Positions 16,428-23,903 of a stretch of 64,000 nt of DNA are shown piece by piece. The notes under the pieces are model-generated. The model ran no database searches. It saw only the letters and a list, made by a program, of their open reading frames with translations, and was not told the origin of the DNA. Both the position numbers and the translations under genes were made by a program. The first letter of the stretch is position 1; the number at the start of each line of letters is the position of its first letter. This DNA is from Labilibacter marinus. Its GTDB lineage: Bacteria > Bacteroidota > Bacteroidia > Bacteroidales > Marinilabiliaceae. The DNA lies in contig NZ_LXYE02000020.1 of the NCBI RefSeq assembly GCF_001659685.2, positions 248,001 through 312,000 of the forward strand. The letters are read 5' to 3'.

Positions 16428-18992
16428 ATGTCAAAAAAAGTAGTTCCCGAAAAGTGGATCCAAACCAAGGTAGCAGTTGGCTTTTCTATTATAATTGCCA
16501 TTGCTGTAGTCATATTTTCCATTACATATTTTTCCGTTATATCTATTGTTCGTGTTCAAAATGAAGATTACGGGCATGAGCACGAGTTTACTTATCTCAA
16601 TCAGTTAATATTCGAAATTATTGAAACAGAGGGGGTAAGTAGGGTTTATAGCATTACTGGTGATAGTGAGTATAGAGAAGAATACCAACAGCATCACGAT
16701 TCGGTTTTGTCGGTTATCAATTATTTACACCTTCTATTTCCAGATAACGTTTCGCAAGGAGGTATTGATGAAATAGAAAGGCTGTATCTGCAAAAAAAGG
16801 AATTAATGGATCAGTTGGTACGTGTAAATCTTAAAAAATTAAACACGGAGACGACCCAAAATATCATTTCATCAATTCCCGATTCTTTAAATTATGAAGT
16901 AACGCAATACACCTATTCCAGTTTAAAAGTAGATTCGGCGCAGCAAGATGTAATATTAGAAGACACGGTAATATTCATTCAGCCTAATAAACAGCCCGAA
17001 AAGAAAGGGTTTTTTAGACGAATGGGCGATTTGTTTGGAAGTAGTAAAAAAGAGAATGAACCAGCTGTTGAACTAGAGGCTGTGGTGAGTAGAAAAGTAG
17101 ATTCTACTGTGATGCGAGAAATTAGGCCCAACGAAAATATTGAAGAAATTAAAAGCAGAATTCAGTATGCCGAAAAACAAGAAAAGCGTATAAACATTAA
17201 GGTACAGCGACACGAGAATGAACTTATACAGTTGGATAGGCAACTGACCGATCAAATTAAAACTATTGTTAGCAACCTGCATAAAACCACCATTAAAAGA
17301 AACGAGGCTAAACGAAAAGAATTAGAGGTTTTACGTAGTGATATGGTGGATAGAATTCTACTGTTGGTGGCTACTGCTGTATTATTAATGTTAATCTTTA
17401 TTTTTTGGATTAGTAGAGATATTGCTAAAAGTACCAAGCTGAAGAATGACATAATTAGAGCGAAAGATAGGGTGGATAAATTACTTAAAGTAAAGGAACA
17501 GTTTGTGGCACATATGAGCCACGAAATACGCACACCATTAACATCTATCATAGGTTTTTCCGAACAACTTTCTGAAATGCTAAAAAGCAAAGAACAGTTG
17601 CAGGTTTCTGAAAGAATTTTACTGTCTGCAGAGCATTTAAATGGATTGATAAATAACGTATTAGATACTTCGGTACTGGAGTCGGGTAATATTGCTTTTT
17701 ATAAGGATAATATTGTTGCAACATCTTTTATGGATGAGCTGCATCAATTATTTGTTTTAAAGGCAGAACAAAATGGTATTAAGCTTACTCATCAGGTAGA
17801 TTCTAATATAGAGGCTTTTGAATCGGATACACTGAGATTGAAGCAAGTGCTCATTAATTTAATAGGTAATGCATTAAAATTCACGCACGAAGGAGAGGTT
17901 TTTTATGAGCTGAAGTTACAAAAGGATAAGCTTATTTTTAGCGTAAAAGATACGGGTATTGGTATTCCTCGCGATAAACAGAAAACCATTTTTAAAATTT
18001 TTAACCAGGTAAATATTAGTCTTTCGCGTAAGTATGCTGGTACGGGTTTAGGCTTGTCTATCAGCCGTCAAATTATCGAAGCCATGGGTGGAGGTATTAG
18101 TGTTGAAAGTAAACCGAACGAGGGGAGTGTTTTTACTTTTGATATTCCTTATGTAAAAGGGGTTATGACTGCAGCCAATAAAACTAGTAGCGAAAAGTTT
18201 TTATTCAAGGATAAAAAGGTAATGGCAGTTGATGATGATGAAATGATTTGCCAGTTGATAGATAGTATTCTTCATAAAAAAGTAGAGAGGCTGGATGTTA
18301 TCTCAACTCCAGAGCCTGCTATACAGGCCATCAATCAAGTAAATTACGATTTATTTATGATTGATTTACACATGCCAAAGGTAGATGGTTTGCAACTATT
18401 AAAGGTTATCAGAGAGAATAAAAAGCTGACTACTCCAGTGCTCTTTTTAACGGCCGATATGGTAAATTCTGAATTAAAAGAAGCCAATAAAGCAGATAAT
18501 GTATGGGTGATGTCAAAGCCTTTTACCCAGAAGAAGATTATGACAAAATTAGCGCAGATATTTAATATCAAGGTAGAAGAAAAAGTTGAGGTGGTAGAAG
18601 AGTTGTCAAAAGAACTGACCGCTGAAATGAAAGAGGATAATAATCAGCTATTTAGTTTAGATGAAGTAAAATCCTTTACAGGAGACGATGATGAGTTTCT
18701 GAATTCTGTTATTCAAACCTTTATTACCAATACCGATCAAGGTATTCTAGACATGAATGAGGCGCTTGAAAAAGCCAGTCCATACCAGGTAGTTTCGGAA
18801 CGAGCACATAAGTTGTTAACGGGATTTCGCCAGTTTAAAATAGAACAAGGAGTGTTGTTATTGGTAGAACTAGAAAAATCTAAATTAAGCAAACCACCTG
18901 TAAATGATCTTGTGCAAACAAAGCAAGCATTTGTAAGTCTTTGGGGAAGGGTTAGAGAAGAATTAATGGATTTTTCTAAGGTTTCACTTTAG
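16428..18992 (+). CDS. Hybrid sensor histidine kinase with receiver and Hpt domains
   Basis: Membrane sensor running a phosphorelay. Layout: TM1 about 15-40; sensor region about 41-305 with coiled-coil character; TM2 about 309-330; HisKA with the phospho-His H365 in HMSHEIRTP; ATPase domain with NLIGNALKF, DTGIGIP and GTGLGLS; receiver from about 598 with phospho-Asp D646 in DLHMP; and a C-terminal Hpt domain with H794 in ERAHKLL. All key residues are intact. The sensor part is unlike known ligand domains. The convergent NtrC-type regulator next door is the obvious candidate partner. Its last codons form half of a long inverted repeat. Confidence 0.93.
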   Translation: MSKKVVPEKWIQTKVAVGFSIIIAIAVVIFSITYFSVISIVRVQNEDYGHEHEFTYLNQLIFEIIETEGVSRVYSITGDSEYREEYQQHHDSVLSVINYLHLLFPDNVSQGGIDEIERLYLQKKELMDQLVRVNLKKLNTETTQNIISSIPDSLNYEVTQYTYSSLKVDSAQQDVILEDTVIFIQPNKQPEKKGFFRRMGDLFGSSKKENEPAVELEAVVSRKVDSTVMREIRPNENIEEIKSRIQYAEKQEKRINIKVQRHENELIQLDRQLTDQIKTIVSNLHKTTIKRNEAKRKELEVLRSDMVDRILLLVATAVLLMLIFIFWISRDIAKSTKLKNDIIRAKDRVDKLLKVKEQFVAHMSHEIRTPLTSIIGFSEQLSEMLKSKEQLQVSERILLSAEHLNGLINNVLDTSVLESGNIAFYKDNIVATSFMDELHQLFVLKAEQNGIKLTHQVDSNIEAFESDTLRLKQVLINLIGNALKFTHEGEVFYELKLQKDKLIFSVKDTGIGIPRDKQKTIFKIFNQVNISLSRKYAGTGLGLSISRQIIEAMGGGISVESKPNEGSVFTFDIPYVKGVMTAANKTSSEKFLFKDKKVMAVDDDEMICQLIDSILHKKVERLDVISTPEPAIQAINQVNYDLFMIDLHMPKVDGLQLLKVIRENKKLTTPVLFLTADMVNSELKEANKADNVWVMSKPFTQKKIMTKLAQIFNIKVEEKVEVVEELSKELTAEMKEDNNQLFSLDEVKSFTGDDDEFLNSVIQTFITNTDQGILDMNEALEKASPYQVVSERAHKLLTGFRQFKIEQGVLLLVELEKSKLSKPPVNDLVQTKQAFVSLWGRVREELMDFSKVSL

Positions 18993-19009
18993 GCAAAACC
19001 TTAGAAAAA
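18971..19009. repeat. 14-bp perfect inverted repeat between convergent kinase and regulator
   Basis: Arms 18971-18984 and 18996-19009 are perfect complements (core CTAAGGTTT / AAACCTTAG with five T and five A outside), 11-nt loop. It covers the kinase stop codon. The T's are on the 5' arm and the A's on the 3' arm on both strands, so it is not a standard intrinsic terminator, although a stable RNA hairpin is expected. Confidence 0.7.
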
Positions 19010-19014
19010 TAACC

Positions 19015-20343
19015 TTAGGCGTCAATTCCGTATTTATATATTTTGTTGTATAAGGTTTTTCTATCTATACCTAAAATGCGGGCTGTTTTAGCTTTATTAT
19101 ATTTGGTTTGTTCCAGCGTTTCAACAATCATCTCTTTTTCCGATTTCTCTTTGGCTTCTCGCAGTTGCACAGGAGCTTGTTCAAATAAAGCTGGCTGCTG
19201 AATTTCAGGGGGTAGTTCGTTCAGTGTTATTTCATTTGTTTTAGCCAATAAAACTGCCCTACGAATAACATTACGAAGTTCACGTAGATTTCCTGGCCAA
19301 TCGTAGCTTAAAAATATTCTCTCCACATCAATGCTTAACAGCACATCGGTTTTATTAAATTCGGTGGATGCCATAGCCAAAAAACGATTTCCATAAATTG
19401 GAATATCTTCCTTTCTACTGCGCAATGGCAACATATTAATAGAGAATTCATTTAAGCGATGATACAGATCTTCTCTAAACTTACCACTAAATGATGTGGT
19501 TCGTAAATCCTCGTTAGTTGCTGCTATTATTCTACAATTAATAGGATATTCTTCATTGCTTCCTAAACGACGACCTTTACGCTCCTGAATGGCTCTTAGT
19601 AGTTTAACCTGAACATCGTAACTCAGGTTTCCTATCTCATCTAAAAAGATGGTTCCATCCTTAACAGCCTCAAAATGGCCTTCTTTATCTTCTAAAGCAC
19701 CTGTAAACGATCCTTTTTTATGGCCAAAAAGTTCGCTGGATGCAATGTCGGTATGTAGGGCACCACAATCCACCGCCACAAATGGCTTAGTATTATGCTT
19801 GCTTAATTCATGAATACGTTGTGCAACAAACTCTTTACCTACACCACTTTCTCCTAATACTAAAACGGATAATTCAGTGGCAGATATAAGTTCTATCTGT
19901 TGGTCTACCTGTTCGGCATACCTACTAATACCTTTAATATAATTACTGGATGGAGTAGGAGGAGCCTGGTCTGGTTCGGCAGAGGCTTTAGCAACACCTC
20001 TATTGATAACGTGTAAAAGCTCGTCGGGATTAACGGGTTTGGCAATATATTCAAAAGCACCCAATTTAATGGCGCTTACTGCTACCCGAATATCAGAGTA
20101 AGCGGTGATTAAAACTACGGGTATTTTGCTGTCTTGTTTTTTTATTTCAGGAATAAGATCAAGTCCAGTTCCTGTGTCTAACCTGTAATCGGTTAAAACT
20201 ATATCGAAAGATTGCTTTTGAATGGATTCAATGGCGGTGTTAAAGGTGCTCACGAAAACTGTTTTAAAGCCTTTTCGCTTTAAAAAGCCTTCTATCATTA
20301 ATCCAAAAGAAGTGTCGTCGTCAACTATTAAAATTTTTGTCAT
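19015..20343 (-). CDS. NtrC-family response regulator (sigma-54 activator)
   Basis: Transcription activator with receiver (phospho-Asp D52 in LTDYRLD), AAA+ domain and Fis-type HTH. The AAA+ part has Walker A GESGVGKE, the sigma-54 contact loop as GSFTGA (usually GAFTGA), Walker B IFLDEIG and arginine-finger segment. The C-terminal KAKTARILGIDRKTLYNKI is a standard Fis helix-turn-helix. Length 442 is typical. It converges with the hybrid kinase gene, probably its signal source, and lies downstream of a 48-codon gene with a sigma-54-like upstream region, a possible target. Confidence 0.94.
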   Translation of the reverse strand: MTKILIVDDDTSFGLMIEGFLKRKGFKTVFVSTFNTAIESIQKQSFDIVLTDYRLDTGTGLDLIPEIKKQDSKIPVVLITAYSDIRVAVSAIKLGAFEYIAKPVNPDELLHVINRGVAKASAEPDQAPPTPSSNYIKGISRYAEQVDQQIELISATELSVLVLGESGVGKEFVAQRIHELSKHNTKPFVAVDCGALHTDIASSELFGHKKGSFTGALEDKEGHFEAVKDGTIFLDEIGNLSYDVQVKLLRAIQERKGRRLGSNEEYPINCRIIAATNEDLRTTSFSGKFREDLYHRLNEFSINMLPLRSRKEDIPIYGNRFLAMASTEFNKTDVLLSIDVERIFLSYDWPGNLRELRNVIRRAVLLAKTNEITLNELPPEIQQPALFEQAPVQLREAKEKSEKEMIVETLEQTKYNKAKTARILGIDRKTLYNKIYKYGIDA

Positions 20344-20453
20344 TCCCGAAAATTACAAAAGCGGCTAAAATTATAAAACATCTTTTTGATGATATATATT
20401 ATTAAAAATCACCTAAATAATTATGCTAAACTAGCTCACTTTAGGGCATAAAA

Positions 20454-20481
20454 AAAGCGAGTCAACGTTTTGACCCGCTTT
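20454..20481 (-). terminator. Terminator of the 48-codon gene
   Basis: Stem AAAGCG-A-GTCAA / TTGAC-C-CGCTTT with loop CGTT. Read on the minus strand it runs straight into six T residues (plus-strand A-run 20451-20456), so it ends minus-strand transcription coming from the small gene at 20611-20757. Confidence 0.75.
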
Positions 20482-20532
20482 AGCCTAGAACTACATTTAA
20501 CTATATATGGTAACTATAATAGTCTAGAGTTA

Positions 20533-20587
20533 GTGGTATCGCTTAATTTTGTGTGTGTTGTGTGTTGTGTCGTTTGATACCGATACC
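20533..20587. repeat. GT-rich 7-nt tandem repeat flanked by inverted GGTATCG/CGATACC
   Basis: GTGTGTT, GTGTGTT and GTGTCGT follow in tandem at 20553-20573. GGTATCG at 20535-20541 is complementary to CGATACC at 20581-20587, and GATACC occurs twice in tandem (20576-20587). It would lie in the 3' untranslated part of the small-gene transcript. Confidence 0.55.
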
Positions 20588-20610
20588 TATTGTGTGATAT
20601 GAGAAATTCT

Positions 20611-20757
20611 TTACTCGTAAATAACTAAACCCTGGTCTTCTACATTGGGTACTGTTACATCAGGAAGACTAGCTGTTTTTAATAGCACAAGACTTATAAC
20701 CACAACTAATGATGTAATAATAAGTGCTGAGAGTTTGTTTATAAATGTCTGATCCAT
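20611..20757 (-). CDS. 48-residue single-pass membrane protein
   Basis: Short reading frame starting MDQTFINKLSALI, with a hydrophobic helix at about residues 9-27 (rich in I, V, L, S), then Lys-Thr and an acidic C-terminal tail ending VEDQGLVIYE. This looks like a small inner-membrane protein with the tail outside. Support for it being real: an ATG start, a membrane helix of the right length, a matching terminator about 130 nt downstream, and a -24-like element 53-58 bp upstream of the ATG. I recognise no family. It lies upstream of the NtrC-type regulator on the same strand, separated by the terminator. Confidence 0.6.
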   Translation of the reverse strand: MDQTFINKLSALIITSLVVVISLVLLKTASLPDVTVPNVEDQGLVIYE

Positions 20758-20800
20758 TGATCTAAAATTTTAATAAAGTTGTTATTCGGTAACTGTATAT

Positions 20801-20815
20801 GTCAAAATTGTGCCA
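20801..20815 (-). promoter_or_regulatory. Candidate sigma-54 promoter of the 48-codon gene
   Basis: Minus strand shows TGGCAC (20815-20810), the perfect -24 consensus, then TGAC at the expected -12 position (20804-20801) where TTGC is usual. Two of the four -12 bases fail, including the G, so this is a weak call. An NtrC-type activator gene is adjacent, and repeats that could be enhancer sites lie 84-150 bp upstream. Confidence 0.35.
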
Positions 20816-20898
20816 TAAATGAGCTTTGAAATCATGATTTTTTCTAATGTGCTGATATTCAGTAATTATATTTGACGAATGTTTTTTATTTGGTGATG

Positions 20899-20965
20899 AG
20901 TGTAGAATTGATTGATAAAAAGTGTAGAAATAATTCCACACTGTGAAGCCACAAAGTGTGGAATT
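20899..20965. repeat. Four copies of AGTGTRGAAWT, two forming an inverted repeat
   Basis: Copies at 20899-20909, 20921-20931 and 20955-20965 are direct; 20932-20942 (AATTCCACACT) is inverted and is a perfect 11-bp partner of 20955-20965. Located upstream of both the 48-codon gene (minus) and blaI (plus). Likely protein-binding sites; the protein is not known. Confidence 0.55.
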
Positions 20966-20997
20966 TACCTATGGGTACCCACTAGTTTAAATAGTCT

Positions 20998-21060
20998 AAA
21001 CTTAAAAATAAATTATAAAACGTAAGAATAAGTTGACAAACTTAAAAATAAGTTGTACGT
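20998..21060. promoter_or_regulatory. Repeated AAACTTAAAAATAA and AAGTT/AACTT half-sites upstream of blaI
   Basis: AAACTTAAAAATAA occurs exactly at 20998-21011 and 21038-21051, 40 bp apart. AAGTT (21030-21034), AACTT (21039-21043) and AAGTT (21050-21054) form alternating inverted half-sites. Candidate regulator sites. Confidence 0.35.
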
Positions 21061-21110
21061 TTGAATTGCTGATTAACTGACTTAGTATTTCTTCCGATGG
21101 TTATAATTAA

Positions 21111-21136
21111 AAAACCTTAAATATATTTATGGTTTT
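21111..21136. promoter_or_regulatory. 26-bp dyad upstream of blaI
   Basis: Arms AAAACC (21111-21116) and GGTTTT (21131-21136) flank a perfect 12-bp palindrome TAAATATATTTA (21118-21129); 12 of 13 pairs match. It lies 57 bp before the blaI start and is a plausible autoregulatory BlaI operator, since BlaI/MecI dimers bind such dyads. Confidence 0.45.
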
Positions 21137-21192
21137 AGGTTACATAATACACATCGGTATAATGCCAAAGTTTAATTTTAAAATGGTATTAA

Positions 21193-21567
21193 ATGGTAAC
21201 TTTAACAAAAGCAGAGGAAAAGATAATGAAGCTTCTTTGGAAGCTGGAGAAAGGATTTATTAAAGATATTATAGAAGAACTTCCAGAACCTAAACCTCCG
21301 TATAATAGTGTATCAACTATTGTTAGGGTGTTGGTGAAAAAAGAAATTGTGGGTTTTAATAAGTACGGTGGAACGTATGAGTATTATCCATTAATATCAA
21401 AAGATGAATACAGGAAGGGCCAAATGAGCAACCTGCTTAATGGGTACTTTAATAACTCTCTTTCTCAGGTAGTCAATTTCTTCTCAGAAAGTAAAAACGT
21501 AAAAATTGATGAAGTTAATGAAGCAATAAAGATGCTCGAAGAACTTAAAAATAAGAAAAATGGCTAA
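21193..21567 (+). CDS. BlaI/MecI-family transcriptional repressor
   Basis: Winged-helix repressor of about 124 residues. The start VTLTKAEEKIMKLLWKLEKG and the NSVSTIVRVLVKKEIV recognition segment (about residues 38-53) are typical, followed by a YYPLISKDEY wing and a C-terminal helical dimer region with many K/N. Family members are cleaved or released by an M56 protease signal; here that gene overlaps its 3' end by 8 nt. A dyad at 21111-21136 may be its operator. No beta-lactamase gene is nearby, so the regulated genes are unknown. Confidence 0.92.
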   Translation: MVTLTKAEEKIMKLLWKLEKGFIKDIIEELPEPKPPYNSVSTIVRVLVKKEIVGFNKYGGTYEYYPLISKDEYRKGQMSNLLNGYFNNSLSQVVNFFSESKNVKIDEVNEAIKMLEELKNKKNG

Positions 21568-23206
21568 GTTTCTATTGTACTTGTTTGAATCGGGTTTATG
21601 CCTGACCTTGTTTTATTTAGGGTATGTTATTTTCTTTCGCAAGGAAACCTATTTTACCTTTAATCGCATTTACCTGTTGACTTCAATGGCTTTAGCCCTG
21701 CTAATGCCATTAATTCCCTTGCAGCTAGAGGCGAATGAAACGGAGTACATAAATGAAGCTCTTACTACGGTTGGAACCTTTAGAAATTATTATGAGGATT
21801 TTGTTTATCATTTTGATGCAGAGTATGATGCTCCAGTTATTAATGATACAAATCAAAACGCTATGCTCAGTCAAAGCTTTGTTAGTTCTTCAGTAAACAT
21901 CATAAAACTAATATTTTATATATACATCGTAGGCCTGCTATTTTTTAGTTTACGACTCATATTTCTCCTTTATCATTTATCCACATATATCAGAAAAAAT
22001 CATATTAGCGTAAGCGATGGTTTTTCTGTAGTATCCATAAAAGAAGAGGCACCATCCTTTTCCTTTTTAAAATGGATTTTTGTTAATGAGGAAAATCTTA
22101 AACCCGAGGAATTTAGGCAGGTATTGGCGCATGAAAAAGTTCATGTGCAGCACAAACATTCGGTGGATTTAATTTTGGCACATATCATTACTATGTTCCA
22201 ATGGTTTAATCCGCTTACATGGCGCATACAGAAATCGCTTAAAACATGCCACGAGTATATTGCCGACAGACAGGTAATTAACCAAGGGCATGAGTTATTC
22301 GATTATCAGTCTCTATTACTGAGTCAGTTAATTAGCATTCGCTCAGTTGAGCTGGTAAACAATTTTAATTTATTATCCATTAAAAAACGAATTGCCATGA
22401 TGAATAAAATAAAATCAGGAAGAATAGCGAAACTAAAGGCAGTTTTGGTTATTCCTATCATAGCGTTTGCATTTATATTTTTTGCAAACTGTACCGAATC
22501 CTTTAATGATTCAGCAGATAATACAAAGGAAAATTCAGCGACCTTAAAATCTGTGTCGATAAATCTTCCTACAGCAAATGAAGTTAAGGAGTACGATAAA
22601 AACTTTATCCTATGCACATTAACTTTAAGTAAGGATGGTTTTTATTATAATGATGCAAAGCACGATTTTGATAAAGTAGATGAATTAATTGCTTCAATTG
22701 ACCTTTCCGAATACGAAGGAAACGGCAAGAAAATGACTGTTTTATTGAATATAGATAAGTCGGTTAAAATGGGCCAAATGGATCAGGTAAGACAAGCTCT
22801 TAGAAATCATAACCTATTAAAAGTTGGATATCTTGTTAAAGATGGAAAGGCTTTGTTTATGTTACTACCACCTAAAAACGCTATGTTGTTGGATGAGGAT
22901 AAAATAGCCAACCTTTTTAAAATTAATCTAAAAGGAGATAAATCTACAACAGATGTAGCTGCTGATTTAACAAACTATATATACGAATATAATGATTGTG
23001 TTTTATCGTATAAGTATGATAACAGTACAACGTACGAAGAGTTTGTTGGTGTGGCGGATATGGTGTTTCATTCTATCAACAATATCAGAAGGGCTGAAGC
23101 CAAAGCAAATGGAGAAAATTTTGATACGCTGGAAGGACAAGCTCAAAAGGTATATCGTAAAAAGTATCCTATTAGGTTAGTACAAATAAACACAGATGTA
23201 GAATAA
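21560..23206 (+). CDS. M56-family (BlaR1-type) membrane protease with ExbD-like C-terminal modules
   Basis: Membrane metalloprotease expected to sense an envelope signal and inactivate the BlaI partner. N-terminal hydrophobic segments occur at about 4-22, 33-53 and 113-140. The zinc motif is HEKVH at residues 191-195, with the downstream CHEYIAD acidic ligand. A further membrane segment at about 295-313 is followed by an extracytoplasmic region. Residues about 330-435 read like the periplasmic domain of ExbD: VSINLP, then LSKDGFYYND, then IDKSVKMGQMDQVRQAL and LLKVGYLV. Residues about 450-530 may be a second weaker copy. BlaR1 penicillin-binding or TonB C-terminal domains are absent. Domain call is by eye. 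Confidence 0.8.
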   Translation: MAKFLLYLFESGLCLTLFYLGYVIFFRKETYFTFNRIYLLTSMALALLMPLIPLQLEANETEYINEALTTVGTFRNYYEDFVYHFDAEYDAPVINDTNQNAMLSQSFVSSSVNIIKLIFYIYIVGLLFFSLRLIFLLYHLSTYIRKNHISVSDGFSVVSIKEEAPSFSFLKWIFVNEENLKPEEFRQVLAHEKVHVQHKHSVDLILAHIITMFQWFNPLTWRIQKSLKTCHEYIADRQVINQGHELFDYQSLLLSQLISIRSVELVNNFNLLSIKKRIAMMNKIKSGRIAKLKAVLVIPIIAFAFIFFANCTESFNDSADNTKENSATLKSVSINLPTANEVKEYDKNFILCTLTLSKDGFYYNDAKHDFDKVDELIASIDLSEYEGNGKKMTVLLNIDKSVKMGQMDQVRQALRNHNLLKVGYLVKDGKALFMLLPPKNAMLLDEDKIANLFKINLKGDKSTTDVAADLTNYIYEYNDCVLSYKYDNSTTYEEFVGVADMVFHSINNIRRAEAKANGENFDTLEGQAQKVYRKKYPIRLVQINTDVE

Positions 23207-23216
23207 AATTAATATT

Positions 23217-23248
23217 AGCCTGGCAGAGGATTATCTGCTGGGCTTTTT
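23217..23248 (+). terminator. Terminator of the blaI-M56 operon
   Basis: AGCC (23217-23220) pairs with GGCT (23241-23244) and GCAGA (23223-23227) with TCTGC (23234-23238), separated by a TG/TG internal loop, with a T-run at 23244-23248. Confidence 0.75.
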
Positions 23249-23258
23249 CTAGTTTAAT

Positions 23259-23903
23259 ATGTTAATAGATGCTCATACACATAGCGCTTCAAAAGGAGTC
23301 GATTTATCCATCATTAATTGTTACCCTTCAGAAGTACAGTTAAATGACTCGTATGTCTATTCCTGTGGAATACATCCTTGGTATATTAAACCTGAAAAAA
23401 CAGAAGAATGGATAAGCGGTATTGATTCTTTATGCAAGAACAATAACATTGTTGCCATTGGCGAATGTGGTTTAGATAAAAACATTGACGATTTAGAATA
23501 TCAAAAAGAGGTGTTTAAAACCCAAATAAGACTTTCGGAGCAATACAAGCTTCCTTGTATTATTCATTCCGTTAAGACGCATCATTTAATACTTGAAATC
23601 AAAAAAGAGACTCGGGCGCAAATGCCTTGGTTGGTGCATGGGTTTAGTGGTTCAATCGAAACGGCTCAACAGTTCGCATCTCAAAATATTTTTATTTCTT
23701 TTGGAGAAAATTTAATCAAGCATCCGGATAAATTTAAAAAGCTGCTAAACCAAGTTGATATGGACTTTGTTTTGTTCGAAACCGATGATAGTGATGTCAC
23801 TATTCAAGAGGTATATCGAGAGGCAGCTAAGCTATTAAATAAAGATTTGGCATGGCTTGAAAATAAAATAGAAATGAATTTTAATAGATTTTTGGGTAAA
23901 TGA
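23259..23903 (+). CDS. TatD-family metal-dependent hydrolase
   Basis: TIM-barrel metal-dependent nuclease/hydrolase family. Metal ligands can be followed along the chain: HTH at residues 6-8, GECGLD near 70-75, IIHS near 107-110, VHGFSG near 130-135 and ETDD near 172-175. Length 214 is at the short end, usual for the Bacteroidota form. Its stop codon overlaps the start of tcdA (ATGA), so the two are translationally coupled, an arrangement often seen in this phylum. Confidence 0.9.
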   Translation: MLIDAHTHSASKGVDLSIINCYPSEVQLNDSYVYSCGIHPWYIKPEKTEEWISGIDSLCKNNNIVAIGECGLDKNIDDLEYQKEVFKTQIRLSEQYKLPCIIHSVKTHHLILEIKKETRAQMPWLVHGFSGSIETAQQFASQNIFISFGENLIKHPDKFKKLLNQVDMDFVLFETDDSDVTIQEVYREAAKLLNKDLAWLENKIEMNFNRFLGK

